Below are positions 44,042-53,743 of a stretch of DNA of 64,000 nucleotides, piece after piece; positions within the stretch are counted from its first letter, which is position 1, and every line of letters starts with the position of its first letter. A model generated the notes under the pieces. The model was not told the DNA's origin, ran no database searches, and saw nothing but the letters and a program-made list of their open reading frames with translations. The position numbers and the translations under genes are program-made. The stretch is from Achromobacter sp. Root83 (GTDB lineage: Bacteria > Pseudomonadota > Gammaproteobacteria > Burkholderiales > Burkholderiaceae_B), in NCBI RefSeq assembly GCF_001428845.1, contig NZ_LMIU01000025.1, positions 187,435 through 251,434 on the forward strand. The letters run 5' to 3'.

Positions 44042-44821
44042 TCACAGGACTGGCGGCAGGTGTCGATAGGTGGGGTCGGACTGATCCAATCCGCGCAGCA
44101 GCGCTTGCCACAGGCGCGGGCTGCTGCGCCCGGCGGCGCGGTCGAAGGTATCCGCCGCGCGCTGGATCGCGTCGCGCGCGGGCACCGCGACCGCCTGGCC
44201 GGTCGCCTGGATCTGCAGTTGGGCCCGGCAGGCGAATTCCAGGAAGAACATCAGCTCGAATGCCTCGCCCACGGTCGAGCCGCAGGTCAGCAGGCCGTGG
44301 TTGCGCAGCATCAGCGCTTTGTGCGGGCCCAGGTCGCGCACCAGCCGGGCGCGCTCGTCCAGATCGACCGCCACCCCCTCGTAGGCGTGGTAGCCGATGC
44401 GGTTGTGAAAGCGCGCCGCGTGCTGGGTGTAGGGCAACAGGCCATCGCGCAAGGCGGACACCGCCACGCCGGCCAGCGTGTGGGTGTGCATGACGCACAC
44501 GGCATCGGGCCGCGCCTGATGCACCGCCGAGTGGATGACGAAACCCGCCCGGTTGATGCCCAGCCCGGCCGGGTCGTCCAGCAGCTCACCGTCCGGCCCC
44601 ACGGTCACCAGGTTGTCGGCCCGGATCTCTTCGAACAGCAGTCCGAAGGGATTGATCAGGAACCGGTCTTCGGCGCCCGGCAGCCTTGCCGAGATGTGCG
44701 TGTAGATGAGGTCCGTCATGCCGAACTGGGCCGCCAGCCGATGGCACGCCGCCAGGTCGATCCGCATCCGCGCCCGCGCGGTCTCCAGCGATTCAGGGCC
44801 GGGCTTGGGTATCTGCGCCAC
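44042..44821 (-). CDS. Class II aldolase/adducin-family protein
   Basis: This 259-residue protein begins with RIDLAACHRLAAQFGMTDLIYTHISARLPG, typical of the family, and has the metal-site VMHTHTLAG near 156-164 with the RNHGLLTCG segment near 197. Such enzymes cleave or epimerise sugar phosphates or decarboxylate; the ligand set is intact. Its start lies inside the permease end (29-base overlap), so it is made with the transporter. It may process the imported compound. Confidence 0.87.
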   Translation of the reverse strand: MAQIPKPGPESLETARARMRIDLAACHRLAAQFGMTDLIYTHISARLPGAEDRFLINPFGLLFEEIRADNLVTVGPDGELLDDPAGLGINRAGFVIHSAVHQARPDAVCVMHTHTLAGVAVSALRDGLLPYTQHAARFHNRIGYHAYEGVAVDLDERARLVRDLGPHKALMLRNHGLLTCGSTVGEAFELMFFLEFACRAQLQIQATGQAVAVPARDAIQRAADTFDRAAGRSSPRLWQALLRGLDQSDPTYRHLPPVL

Positions 44822-45575
44822 CGGCGGCCTCCCAGAACACGATCTTGCGATGCAGCCAGCGCACGGTCTGCGCGCCCGCGATGCCGAAGGCGGCCAGCAG
44901 GATCACGCCGGCGAACATGGTGCTGACATTCAGGTTGACGGCGGCCGATCCGATCAGATAGCCCAGCCCCGCTTCCGAGGACACCAGTTCACCCACCACC
45001 GTTCCGATCAGCGCGAGCGACACCCCGATCTGCAGGCCGGCGAATATGTCGCCCGAGGCGGCCGGCAGCTTGACGTGGCGGAAGATGTACCAGCGCGACG
45101 CCGAGAACGCGCGGCACGCATCGATCAGGTCGGGATCCACGCGGCGGATGCCCACGATGGTGTTGATGAACAGCGGGAAAAAGCAGATAAGCACCACCAG
45201 CACCACCTTGGACGCCAGGCCGAAGCCGAACCAGACGAGGATCAGCGGCGCCAGCGCCACCTTGGGCGTGGCCTGGATGGCGACCAGCAAGGGGTAGACA
45301 AACTTCTCGAACGTGCGCGACTCCGCCAGCAGCGCGCCCAGCAGTAGCGCCAGCGCGCTGCCGATCGCGTAGCCGATCAGCGTCGCGGACACGGTGTAGC
45401 CGATGTGGCGCCAGACGGTGCCGTCCTGGAAAATGGACACCAGCGTGCGGAACACGGCGCCCGGCGTGGTCAGTATGTAGTCGGGGACCCGGAAGAAAGT
45501 CACGGAAAAGTGCCAGGCCAGCAGCACCACGGCCAGCGTGGCGAGCGGATAGAGAACAGCGGTGAGTCTTTGCAT
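44793..45575 (-). CDS. SsuC-type ABC transporter permease
   Basis: This 260-residue inner-membrane permease has about six helices, starting LTAVLYPLATLAVVLLAWH, and the EAA loop (VDPDLIDACRAFSASRWYIFRHVKLPAASGDIFAG). It is of the SsuC/TauC type. It sits three bases after the ATPase gene and overlaps the aldolase gene. It forms a transporter with the ATPase at 45579 and a binding protein at 46337 or 43021. Confidence 0.9.
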   Translation of the reverse strand: MQRLTAVLYPLATLAVVLLAWHFSVTFFRVPDYILTTPGAVFRTLVSIFQDGTVWRHIGYTVSATLIGYAIGSALALLLGALLAESRTFEKFVYPLLVAIQATPKVALAPLILVWFGFGLASKVVLVVLICFFPLFINTIVGIRRVDPDLIDACRAFSASRWYIFRHVKLPAASGDIFAGLQIGVSLALIGTVVGELVSSEAGLGYLIGSAAVNLNVSTMFAGVILLAAFGIAGAQTVRWLHRKIVFWEAAGGADTQARP

Positions 45576-45578
45576 GGT

Positions 45579-46340
45579 TCAGCCGATGAAGTGGCGCCGA
45601 AGGTGCTCGGCGGCGGCGGTGAATGCCGGCTCGGCCAGCGTGGCCATCGAGCGCGGACGCGGAATTTCCACGCGAAAATCCTCCACCACCCGACCCGGCC
45701 GGGCCGACATGACCAGGACGCGATCGGACAGCATCACGGCCTCGGGGATGCTGTGGGTGATGAACAGCACCGACTTGCGGTCGCGCATCCAGATCCGTTG
45801 CAGTTCCAGCGTCAGGGCCTCGCGCGTCATCGCGTCCAGCGCGGCGAACGGCTCATCCATGAGCAGCAGCTTGGGATCGCGCTGCAGCATCCGCGCCAGG
45901 CCCACCCGCTGCTGCATGCCGCCGGACAATTCCCTGGGATAGTTGTCGGCGAAGTCGCGCAGGCCCACCAGGTCCAGCAGGTCCCGGGCACGGCGCACGG
46001 CCCCGTCGCCGCGCTCGCCCGCGGTCTGGCTGGGCAGGAGCACGTTGTCCAGCACCGTCCGCCACGGCAGCAGGGTGGGCTTCTGGAAGGCCACGCCGAT
46101 ATCGCGGTTGGGCCCGTCGACGGGCGCGCCGGCCACCTCGATATGCCCGCGCGTGGGCGCCAGCAGGCCGGCGGCAAGCTTGAGCAAGGTGGATTTTCCG
46201 CAGCCCGACGGGCCCAGGAGGGTGACGAACTCGCCCTCGCCCACGCTCAGGTCCACGCCGCTCAGCGCGTCGATGCTGCCGCGCCGCGTCTGATAGGACA
46301 CCGACAGGGCCCGCGTCCGCAGCAAGGGCGCAGCCGTCAT
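45579..46340 (-). CDS. SsuB-type ABC transporter ATPase
   Basis: This 253-residue ATPase has Walker A LLGPSGCGKST near 46, signature LSGGMQQRVGLARM, and Walker B LLMDEPFAALD near 158. The subtype matches SsuB/TauB partners of SsuC permeases. Its start overlaps the stop of the binding-protein gene at 46337 (ATGA), so the binding protein, ATPase and permease are one translation unit. Confidence 0.92.
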   Translation of the reverse strand: MTAAPLLRTRALSVSYQTRRGSIDALSGVDLSVGEGEFVTLLGPSGCGKSTLLKLAAGLLAPTRGHIEVAGAPVDGPNRDIGVAFQKPTLLPWRTVLDNVLLPSQTAGERGDGAVRRARDLLDLVGLRDFADNYPRELSGGMQQRVGLARMLQRDPKLLLMDEPFAALDAMTREALTLELQRIWMRDRKSVLFITHSIPEAVMLSDRVLVMSARPGRVVEDFRVEIPRPRSMATLAEPAFTAAAEHLRRHFIG

Positions 46341-47419
46341 TGGGCCGCCTTGGCCTGCGCCCGCACGGCGGCGGCGTCGAAACGGCTGAACTGCGGGACG
46401 AGCTGGTTGCTGAAGATCTTTTCGACCGGAATGTTGTCGGTGTTGAACTCGCCGGCCGCGTGCATGGCGCCGACGAACGCGCGGATCACGGGCAGATCGA
46501 ATTCACCCGGCACGCGGTCGGCGCCGTCGGGGCGGCGCAACGTACTGTCCATGCGCTTCTTGACCAGCACGACCGCCTCGTCCAGGTGCTTCTGGTAGTC
46601 GCCGTCCTTTGGCTTGGCTTCGGGCTGGTACTTCCAGAACGTTTCGGCGCACAGGCGCGGATTGGCGTCGCAAGCCAGCACCGCCTTGGTGTAGGCGCGC
46701 CCGAAACGGGCCAGCAGGTCGGGCTGGTCGCGCAGCGTGTCCTCGTGCGCGATGAAGCCGTTGCTGTTGATCTTCTGGAAGACCGGCGGATACGGCAGGC
46801 GGCGGACCTTCGTGCCGGTCAGCTCCAGCATCGCCGTCCAGGAGCTGTTGTAGTTCAAGGCGTCCACCCGGCCCTCCTTCAGCGCCAGGAAGCCCGAACC
46901 CAGCACGCCGACCGCCACGATGTCGACATCCTTGCCCGGCTCCAGGGATTCCTGGCGCAACAGCGCCCGCGTCGAAGGAATGGTTCCCCAGGTCAGCGCG
47001 CCCACGCCGATCTTCTTGCCTTTCAGGTCCTTGATCGTCTTGATGGGGCCGTCGGCCAGCACCGCCAGTTCCAGCTCGTTCGAGGGAATCGCGTTGTAGA
47101 AGTAGCGCACGGGCAGCGGCGTCTTGCCGGTCTCGTAGCTGGACAGCACGGGTTCCGGCAATGGCAGCCCGATGGTGACCTTCTTGGAAGCCACCTGCGG
47201 CAGCAGGGCGCCCGCGCCCTGGAACACGATGGCCTTGACCTCGATGTTCTCTTCGCCGAAGTAGCCCAGGTCCTTGCCCAGTCCATAGACGCCGCCGCTG
47301 GCGACGGTCAGGGGAATGCCCAGGGCCAGGGTGACGGTGTCGGCGGCCTGCGCGGCCGACGCGGCGGACAAGGCCAATGCGGCCGCGCCAAGGCGGGCCG
47401 GGATGCGGGAGGTTTTCAT
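46337..47419 (-). CDS. SsuA/NMT1-type ABC substrate-binding protein
   Basis: This 360-residue protein has a signal peptide (about 1-25, ending AAQAAD) and the NMT1-like fold (VYGLGKDLGYFGEENIEV, KIGVGALTWGTIPSTRALL). It is the partner of the ATPase that starts inside its last codon. It is the third to last gene class upstream of the enzymes, directly after the CoA ligase. Ligand unknown, but the adjacent CoA ligase suggests an organic acid. Confidence 0.88.
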   Translation of the reverse strand: MKTSRIPARLGAAALALSAASAAQAADTVTLALGIPLTVASGGVYGLGKDLGYFGEENIEVKAIVFQGAGALLPQVASKKVTIGLPLPEPVLSSYETGKTPLPVRYFYNAIPSNELELAVLADGPIKTIKDLKGKKIGVGALTWGTIPSTRALLRQESLEPGKDVDIVAVGVLGSGFLALKEGRVDALNYNSSWTAMLELTGTKVRRLPYPPVFQKINSNGFIAHEDTLRDQPDLLARFGRAYTKAVLACDANPRLCAETFWKYQPEAKPKDGDYQKHLDEAVVLVKKRMDSTLRRPDGADRVPGEFDLPVIRAFVGAMHAAGEFNTDNIPVEKIFSNQLVPQFSRFDAAAVRAQAKAAQ

Positions 47420-47477
47420 AGATTAGGAAATCCGTTGGTGATCGGTCAGGTTGAGTTCGGTATGCGGGAAACGGCCG

Positions 47478-49010
47478 TCAGGTCGCCGCGGCCTGGCGCA
47501 GCGCTTCCAGCGCCTGCTGCTTGAGCAGATTGCGGTCGACCTTGTTGGTGGAGGCGAGCGGCAGCGCGTCCAGGAACCAGACCCGGCGCGGATGCTGATA
47601 GGCCGGCGCGTGCGCCAGCGCATGCTGCTTGACGGCGTCTTCCGTCAGGTTGCCGGCGGCGGCCGGCACGACGAACGCCACCGGCTTGTGGCCCTTGATG
47701 TCGTCCGGCACCGGCACCACGCAGGCCTGCTGCACGCCGGCAAGCGTCTCCAGCACCTTCTCGACTTCGCCGGGAAAGATGTTTTCGCCGCCCGATACGA
47801 ACATGTCGTCGTCGCGGCCGACGAAGTAATAGAAGCCCTGCGCGTCGCGGCGGAGCACATCGCCGGTGACGTAATAGCCGTCGGCCGTGATGGCGGCGCG
47901 GATGTCGGGCCGGTTGTGATAGCCCAGCATGATGCCGGGGCTTTTCACCTGCAGCACGCCCTGGTCGCCTTCCCTGCCCTGCGCATCCACCAGCCGCACC
48001 TGCACCTGGGGATGGGCATGTCCGATGGACATGTCGGGCTGCGCCAGCCCGTCCGGATGCGGACCGAACGTCACGGGGCCGGCCTCGGTGGTGCCGTAGG
48101 AATTGATCACGCGCGCCTGCGGCAATGCGCGGCGGATGGCGGCCTGCAGGGCCTCGCTGACAGGCGCCGATCCCATCCGCACGACCTGCACGCTGCTCAG
48201 GTCCGCGCTGGCCAGCAGATCCTGTTCGCGCAGCACCATCGCCATCATGGGCGGCACGGACGTGAGCCAGGTGGGCCGATAGCGCGCGATCGCCTCAATG
48301 TAGGGCCGCGCCTTGAACTGCGGCAGCAGCACGATGGCCGCCTGCCCGGCCAGCGCAAGCTGGCACAGCGCCAGCGCGTTCATGTGATACATGGGCGCGG
48401 CGATCAGGTAACGCTCGCCCGCCAGGCTCAGTCCGGCCAGACGGGTGCGCACCACCCAGAGATGGCTGCGATGCGACAGCACCACGCCCTTGGGCTTGCC
48501 GGTGGATCCGGACGTGTACAGGAAAAACGCGGCTTCGTCGGGCGCCGGCCTGATGGCCTGAAACGGCCCCGGGTCCAGCAAGGCGTCGAAGCCTGTTTCC
48601 CCTTGCCCGCCGAATTGCACCACGGGCAGATCCCGCGGCGCCTGTTCGCGCCGGGCGGCGTCGCAGAACACCAGCCGGGCGCCGCTATCCTGGATGACGA
48701 AGTCGGACAGGGCGCGCGGAAACTTGTGGTTCACCGGCACCACCACCAGGCCGGCGCGCTGCGCCCCCAGCAGCACGGCCAGGAACTGCGCGCTGTTGGC
48801 CGCCAGCACGGCGACCCGGTCCCCGCGCTGCAAGCCGCGGCGCAGCAGTCCGCGCGCAACGGCGTCGGCCAGGCTGGCAAGCTCGCCGAACGTCAGGCGC
48901 GTCTCGTTCAGGTCCTCGTCCAGCGCGATGACGGCCAGCGCGTCCCGGTCGACGTCCGGCGGAGCAAGATCGCCCAGGTTGTAGGGATGGGTGGCGGAAT
49001 CGGTGCTCAT
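47478..49010 (-). CDS. AMP-forming acyl-CoA synthetase (class I adenylate-forming)
   Basis: This 510-residue enzyme has the P-loop LYTSGSTGKPKG at 164-175, YGTTEAGP near 305, GRDDDMFVSGGENIFPGEVE near 400 and the catalytic Lys near 492 (STNKVDRNLL). It activates a carboxylic acid with ATP and CoA. It resembles malonyl-, benzoate- or long-chain-CoA ligases without matching one. Position within the transport operon suggests that it acts on the imported acid. Confidence 0.9.
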   Translation of the reverse strand: MSTDSATHPYNLGDLAPPDVDRDALAVIALDEDLNETRLTFGELASLADAVARGLLRRGLQRGDRVAVLAANSAQFLAVLLGAQRAGLVVVPVNHKFPRALSDFVIQDSGARLVFCDAARREQAPRDLPVVQFGGQGETGFDALLDPGPFQAIRPAPDEAAFFLYTSGSTGKPKGVVLSHRSHLWVVRTRLAGLSLAGERYLIAAPMYHMNALALCQLALAGQAAIVLLPQFKARPYIEAIARYRPTWLTSVPPMMAMVLREQDLLASADLSSVQVVRMGSAPVSEALQAAIRRALPQARVINSYGTTEAGPVTFGPHPDGLAQPDMSIGHAHPQVQVRLVDAQGREGDQGVLQVKSPGIMLGYHNRPDIRAAITADGYYVTGDVLRRDAQGFYYFVGRDDDMFVSGGENIFPGEVEKVLETLAGVQQACVVPVPDDIKGHKPVAFVVPAAAGNLTEDAVKQHALAHAPAYQHPRRVWFLDALPLASTNKVDRNLLKQQALEALRQAAAT

Positions 49011-49076
49011 GAAAAAATTCCAGTAAGGTGTTCAGGCAAGGCACGCGCGCGGCGGACCGCCGCGCCTGGCCCGCCC

Positions 49077-49502
49077 CTAGGCCTTGGGCGGCGAGGTCAG
49101 ATAGACGCCGCGCCCGCTGGCCAGCAGCACGCCCTGCGCATCCTCGATGCGCGCCTCGGCCACGGACAATTGCTTGCCGGCCTTGACCACCTTGCCGCGG
49201 ATGGTCAGATCGCCCTGGATCGCCGGACGGTGATAGTCCACGCGCAGGTCCACCGTCGGCACGCCGCGCCCCGTGTAGGACACCAGCGCCCAATCGGCGG
49301 TCAGGTCGATCAGCGCGGCAAGAATGCCGCCATGCGTGTATGGATTGTCGGGATTGACGGCCCATTCTTCGCGCCAGGCGGCTTGAAGCACGATCTCGCC
49401 TTCTCCGACCGAAAGGACCTTCAGGCCCAGCCACTGGTGGTAGGGGCTGCGCAACAGCCGCGCCTGGATGTCGGCGGCGGCGGGCAAATTCTGTTCAGGC
49501 AT
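49077..49502 (-). CDS. PaaI-family hotdog thioesterase
   Basis: This 141-residue single hotdog protein has the active-site THGGILAALID with His57-Gly58-Gly59 and Asp66, typical of PaaI/4HBT thioesterases that hydrolyse aryl- or acyl-CoA. It may release stalled CoA esters made by the adjacent ligase. It begins 21 bases after the dehydrogenase gene and ends 66 bases before the ligase. Confidence 0.88.
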   Translation of the reverse strand: MPEQNLPAAADIQARLLRSPYHQWLGLKVLSVGEGEIVLQAAWREEWAVNPDNPYTHGGILAALIDLTADWALVSYTGRGVPTVDLRVDYHRPAIQGDLTIRGKVVKAGKQLSVAEARIEDAQGVLLASGRGVYLTSPPKA

Positions 49503-49523
49503 GTTCGGGTTTCCGGATGGGGT

Positions 49524-50540
49524 TCAGGGAGCAACGACGATCTTTCCGATGACCTTGCGGTCGCGGATGGCGGCAAGGCCTTCGGCCGCCTCTTCCAGCG
49601 GCACGACGCGATCGATCAGCGGCGCGATCTCGCCCCGGTCGATCAGGTCCAGCAAGGCGCGCAGGTCCTCGTCGTAGAAGCTGTTGGATCCCTTGACGGT
49701 CAGCTCGAAGCTCCAGATGTAGCGGAGGTCTTCCTTGGGGTCGTAGCCGGCCGTCGCGCCGCAGGTCAGCAGCGTGCCGCCTCGCCGGATGCAGCGCAGC
49801 GACGGCACCCAGGTGTCTCCACCGGTGAAGTTCACCACCACGTCAACGCCGCCCTCCGTGCCGCGCCGTTGCGGCTTTCCATACTTCTGGATGGCCCATT
49901 TGGAGAAGTCGGTCTCGCGGTAGTCGACGACGTGGTCGGCGCCGATCTCGCGCAGCCGGGCCAGCTTGTCCGCGCCGCTGGCGCAGGCAATCACTTCGGC
50001 GCCCAGGCGCTTGGCCAGGATGACGCTGGCCGTGCCCACGCCGCCGCTTGCGCCCAGGATCAGGACCTTGTCGCCGGCCCGCACCGTGCGGTGCGTGACC
50101 AGCATGCGGTGCGCGGTGCCGTAGGCCACGGGCAAAGCCGCGGCCTGTTCATACGTAACGTTGGCCGGCAGGGGAATCAGTTGCGCGGCCGACACCAGGC
50201 AGTACTGCGCCATGCCGCCGTCCAGCATTTCGCCCATCAACCCCTTCTCGCGGTTCAAGGGATTGACCAGCACGCGATCGCCCGCCTTCCAGCCCTCTAC
50301 GTCCGCGCCGACCTCGGCGATATCGCCCGCCAGGTCCAGGCCGATCACCACGGGCAGCGGCACCTTGATGCCCGGCATGCCCTGCACCGTGAAGACATCG
50401 TGATAGTTAAAGGACGAGGCGCGCACGCGCACCACGACATGGCCGGGAATCGCCTGCGGCACAGGCTTGTCATGGACGACCGACAATTGGTCCAGGCCGC
50501 CGTGCGCGTTGAGCACGAGCGCCTTCATGGTTTGGGACAT
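49524..50540 (-). CDS. Zinc-binding-type alcohol dehydrogenase (MDR family)
   Basis: This 338-residue medium-chain reductase has LPVVIGLDLAGDIAEVGAD near 65, a cofactor loop LGASGGVGTASVILA near 155 and no structural-zinc cysteine cluster. It is closer to quinone/enoyl reductases or crotonyl-CoA reductase-like MDR proteins than to classical alcohol dehydrogenases. An internal ATG four codons in is possible. It is the first enzyme gene after the first transporter of the operon and may reduce an enoyl-CoA intermediate. Confidence 0.86.
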   Translation of the reverse strand: MSQTMKALVLNAHGGLDQLSVVHDKPVPQAIPGHVVVRVRASSFNYHDVFTVQGMPGIKVPLPVVIGLDLAGDIAEVGADVEGWKAGDRVLVNPLNREKGLMGEMLDGGMAQYCLVSAAQLIPLPANVTYEQAAALPVAYGTAHRMLVTHRTVRAGDKVLILGASGGVGTASVILAKRLGAEVIACASGADKLARLREIGADHVVDYRETDFSKWAIQKYGKPQRRGTEGGVDVVVNFTGGDTWVPSLRCIRRGGTLLTCGATAGYDPKEDLRYIWSFELTVKGSNSFYDEDLRALLDLIDRGEIAPLIDRVVPLEEAAEGLAAIRDRKVIGKIVVAP

Positions 50541-50579
50541 ACGTATGGATCCGTGAGTGAAAAAAGGGGGTTGCGGGCG

Positions 50580-51383
50580 TCAGTCCGCCGCGGCGCGGCG
50601 CCAGCGGAACAGATGCGTTTCCAGCGGCTTGAGCACGCAGAATTCGATCAGCACCATCAGGCCGACCAGCGTGATCGTCCAGGCGAACACCTGGTCGGTC
50701 TGCACCAGATCGGCCGCCTGGCGCAGCCGGTAGCCCACGCCGTTGGAGGCGCCGATGGTTTCTGCGACCAGCGACACGCGCCAGCCGAAGCCAAAGGCCA
50801 GCCGCGCGCCCGAGAAGAAATCGGGCAGGATGGTGGGCAGATAGATCTTGCGCAGGATGCGCAGCGGAGACATGCGGAAGCTCTGCGCCAGTTCGACCAG
50901 ATCGGCCCGCACCGACCTGGCGCCCTGCCAGACGTTGGTCAGGATCAGCGGCAGGGCGGTCATGAACACCACGAAGATGGTCGTGGCGTTGGAAATGCCG
51001 AACCAGATAATGGCGAAGATGGCCCAGATGGCCGACGAGATCGTGTTGGTGACGGCAAGCACGGGTTCGAAGAACTCGCCCAGCTTGCGGCGGCTGCCGA
51101 ACAGCAGCCCCAGCGCGGTGCCGGCGACGGCCGCCAGCGAGAACCCGGCGATGACGCGCCAGAACGTCACGCCCAGGTCGCGCCAGAACGTGTCGCTGGC
51201 CAGCAGCCTTCCCAGCGCATCGGCCACGCGCACGGGACCCGGCAGGATATAGGCCGGCACGCCGCGCGCGGCGAAGGCCCATGCCGCCAGCAGCAATGCC
51301 AGCAACAGCAGGCGGCGGCCGGCATTGCCGCCCATCACGCGCCAGGGCGATGCGCGCCCGGCGGAAGCTAACGACTGGCTCAT
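50580..51383 (-). CDS. SsuC-type ABC transporter permease
   Basis: This 267-residue permease has about six helices and the EAA loop (RSVRADLVELAQSFRMSPLRILRKIYLPTILPDFFSG). It begins four bases after its ATPase gene. It belongs to the first transporter of the minus-strand operon and has no binding protein directly next to it. The binding protein at 55000 or those downstream may serve it. Confidence 0.9.
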   Translation of the reverse strand: MSQSLASAGRASPWRVMGGNAGRRLLLLALLLAAWAFAARGVPAYILPGPVRVADALGRLLASDTFWRDLGVTFWRVIAGFSLAAVAGTALGLLFGSRRKLGEFFEPVLAVTNTISSAIWAIFAIIWFGISNATTIFVVFMTALPLILTNVWQGARSVRADLVELAQSFRMSPLRILRKIYLPTILPDFFSGARLAFGFGWRVSLVAETIGASNGVGYRLRQAADLVQTDQVFAWTITLVGLMVLIEFCVLKPLETHLFRWRRAAAD

Positions 51384-51387
51384 GACG

Positions 51388-52194
51388 CTACACCAGCACG
51401 CGAAGCTGACGGATCAGCTCGGCGACCTCGGGCATGGACGGCGATCGCGGCCGCGCCAGCGTCACCGGCGCGATCTCGCGGATGCGGCCCGGCCGCGGCT
51501 GCAGGATCACCACCTGGTCGGCCAGCACGATCGCCTCTTCGACGTCATGCGTCACGAACACGACGGTCATGCCGCGGCTGGCCTGGATCGCCAGCAGTTC
51601 CGCATGCATCTGTGCGCGGGTGCCGGGGTCCAATTTGGAGAACGGTTCGTCCAGCAGCAGGATGCGCGGCTGGTTGACCAGGCTGCGGGCCAGCGCCACG
51701 CGGCTGCGCATGCCGCCGGAAAGCTCATGGGGATAGGCGGATTCGAATTCGGCGAGGCCCACGGCCGCAAGCGCTTCCCTGGCGCTCGCGCGGCGCTCGG
51801 CGCGCGGCAGCGAGCCGGCCTCCAGGCCGAAGCAGACGTTGTCTCTTGCGGTTCTCCAGGGCAGCAGGCGGTCGTCCTGAAACAGATAGCCGACGGCGCG
51901 CCAGTCCGCGTAGGCCGCCGTGCTGGCGCCTTCCACCAGGATGGCGCCCTCGTCCGGATGCGCCAGTCCGGCGATCAGATTGAGCAGCGTGCTCTTTCCG
52001 CAGCCCGACGCGCCCAGGACCGCCACGACCTGCCCGTGCGGAATGTCCAGGTCGATTCCATCCAGCACATGCAGGGGCGCATCGTTGCGGCGTGCGTAGC
52101 GCTTGGACACGCGCCTCAGGGAAATGGCGGCGGAGGCGGGCTGGCGTGCGGACGGCAGGCGATGGGTGTGATGGATATCGGACAGATCGGTCAT
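51388..52194 (-). CDS. SsuB-type ABC transporter ATPase
   Basis: This 268-residue ATPase has Walker A VLGASGCGKST near 58, signature LSGGMRSRVALARS and Walker B LLLDEPFSKLD near 175. It is the first gene of the ten-gene minus-strand operon. The 229-base gap to the divergent BAAT-like gene is the probable control region, and it contains TTAGG-N9-CCTAA (52321-52339), a possible regulator site. Confidence 0.92.
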   Translation of the reverse strand: MTDLSDIHHTHRLPSARQPASAAISLRRVSKRYARRNDAPLHVLDGIDLDIPHGQVVAVLGASGCGKSTLLNLIAGLAHPDEGAILVEGASTAAYADWRAVGYLFQDDRLLPWRTARDNVCFGLEAGSLPRAERRASAREALAAVGLAEFESAYPHELSGGMRSRVALARSLVNQPRILLLDEPFSKLDPGTRAQMHAELLAIQASRGMTVVFVTHDVEEAIVLADQVVILQPRPGRIREIAPVTLARPRSPSMPEVAELIRQLRVLV

Positions 52195-52423
52195 GTATGG
52201 CTTTTTCGACGATGCTGTCCGCGCATTGCTTGCGGCGGAAAAACAGCATGCCCTGCAGCTTATGCGTCGGGCACATGCATGGGAACGACCGATTTCCCAT
52301 CTGCAAATTGCGTCCGGTCCTTAGGTGGAAAACGCCTAACGCCATGCGAAAACCTTCGTTGGCGGCGCGTCCGGTCCCACCTATGTTCGTGGGCTTTCAC
52401 CGCCTGTATCGGATACGCCCAGC

Positions 52424-53743
52424 ATGTCAGCTTCCCTCGCCGTCTCCCCCGCCGTCGCCTTGATCGACGTCCCCCGCGCCATCACGCTCGCGGGGTTCAG
52501 TCCGCATTCCCGGGTCGCCCTGACACTGACCTCGCGGCAGGCGGACGGACAGGTCTGGCGCAGCCGCAATGTCTATGTCGCCGACGCCCAGGGCGCGGTG
52601 GATGTCTCACGGCAAGCGCCGGAATCCGGGGCCTACACGGGCATCGACGCCCTGGGGCCGATCTGGTCCCAGTCCCCTACGCAGGCCGACGACGGCGACG
52701 CGTCGCAAGTCCCACCGCCCGAGGGTCCGGCCGGCGCCATCCATACCCTGGCGTGCGCCAGCGACGCCGAAGGCAAACACGCAATCGCCCGCTTCGAACA
52801 GCACTACGCGGCGGACGGCGTCGTGCGCCAGGAAGTGCGCGACCGCGGCCTGGCGGGCGTGCTGTACACGCCCGCCGCGCCAGGCCCGCATCCGGCCATC
52901 GTGGTGCTGAATGGCTCCGGCGGCGGCATCAACGAAGCGCGCGCCGCCCTGTACGCTTCGCACGGCTATGCCGCGCTGGCGCTGGGGTATTTCGGCGCGC
53001 CGGGCCTGCCGGATCATCTGTCCGGCATTCCGCTTGAATACTTCGACCAGGCCTTGCAGTGGCTGCGCGGCGCGGTGCAGCCCGCCGGCGGCTTCGTCGC
53101 CGTCAGCGGCCATTCGCGCGGCGGCGAGCTGGCGCTGCTGCTGGGCAGCCTGTATCCGCAAGCCGTATCGGCGGTGATCGCCTACGTGCCCAGTTCCGTG
53201 GTGCACGGCGTGCTCAATGCCGGCAAGCCCGGCGAAGGGCGTTTCAAGCCGGCGTGGACGCACGGCGGCAAGCCCGTCCCGCACGTGTGGGAACACAACG
53301 CCGCGCAGGACTGGAGCCTCGTCGATACCCTGCCCGAGCCGCGCCGCCAGGCCCAAGCCTTCGTGCAGGCGCACCGGGACGCCGCGGCGGTCGCGCGCGC
53401 GCGCATTCCGGTCGAGCGCATCGCCGGTCCGGTGCTGTTGCTGTCGGCGGGCGACGACGGCTACTGGCCTTCATCGCAATATGCGCGCGAGGTCGCGCAG
53501 GCGCTGAAGGCGGCGGATCATCCTCACGCCGTGGAACACCTGGACTATCCGCATGCCGGCCACGCGCTGCACGTGCCGGTGGTGCCGACCACCGAGCTCT
53601 CGCGCGCGCACGCCGTGTCGGGCATCGTCCTGACCGGCGGCGGTGACGCCGCCGCCAATGCCCGCGCGAACATCGATTCGTGGGCGGCCGTGCGCCGCTT
53701 CCTGCGCGCCGCCGCCGCACAGCGCGTCCCGGCGGCCGCGTGA
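52424..53743 (+). CDS. BAAT/acyl-CoA thioesterase-family protein
   Basis: This 439-residue protein has an N-terminal beta-sandwich (about 1-140) like bile acid-CoA:amino acid N-acyltransferase/ACOT proteins, and a C-terminal alpha/beta-hydrolase (NGSGGGINEARAALYASHGY, VSGHSRGGELALLLGSLYP). The nucleophile is Ser231, as in the thioesterases, not Cys as in true BAAT. Asp in LSAGDDGYW and His in DYPHAGHAL complete a triad. It should cleave or transfer acyl groups from CoA. The next gene starts on its stop codon. Confidence 0.88.
   Translation: MSASLAVSPAVALIDVPRAITLAGFSPHSRVALTLTSRQADGQVWRSRNVYVADAQGAVDVSRQAPESGAYTGIDALGPIWSQSPTQADDGDASQVPPPEGPAGAIHTLACASDAEGKHAIARFEQHYAADGVVRQEVRDRGLAGVLYTPAAPGPHPAIVVLNGSGGGINEARAALYASHGYAALALGYFGAPGLPDHLSGIPLEYFDQALQWLRGAVQPAGGFVAVSGHSRGGELALLLGSLYPQAVSAVIAYVPSSVVHGVLNAGKPGEGRFKPAWTHGGKPVPHVWEHNAAQDWSLVDTLPEPRRQAQAFVQAHRDAAAVARARIPVERIAGPVLLLSAGDDGYWPSSQYAREVAQALKAADHPHAVEHLDYPHAGHALHVPVVPTTELSRAHAVSGIVLTGGGDAAANARANIDSWAAVRRFLRAAAAQRVPAAA

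Noticed and set aside
47451..51371. A 3.9-kb open frame on the plus strand (1,306 codons).
   Set aside because: It is antisense to five well-supported genes (CoA ligase, thioesterase, dehydrogenase, permease, binding-protein edge), has no recognisable domain and reflects the high-GC lack of stop codons.
52321..52339. TTAGG-N9-CCTAA as a firm operator in the divergent ABC/BAAT gap.
   Set aside because: Only five bases per arm match, the spacing fits no recognised family and no regulator gene is adjacent, so it is mentioned only in passing.
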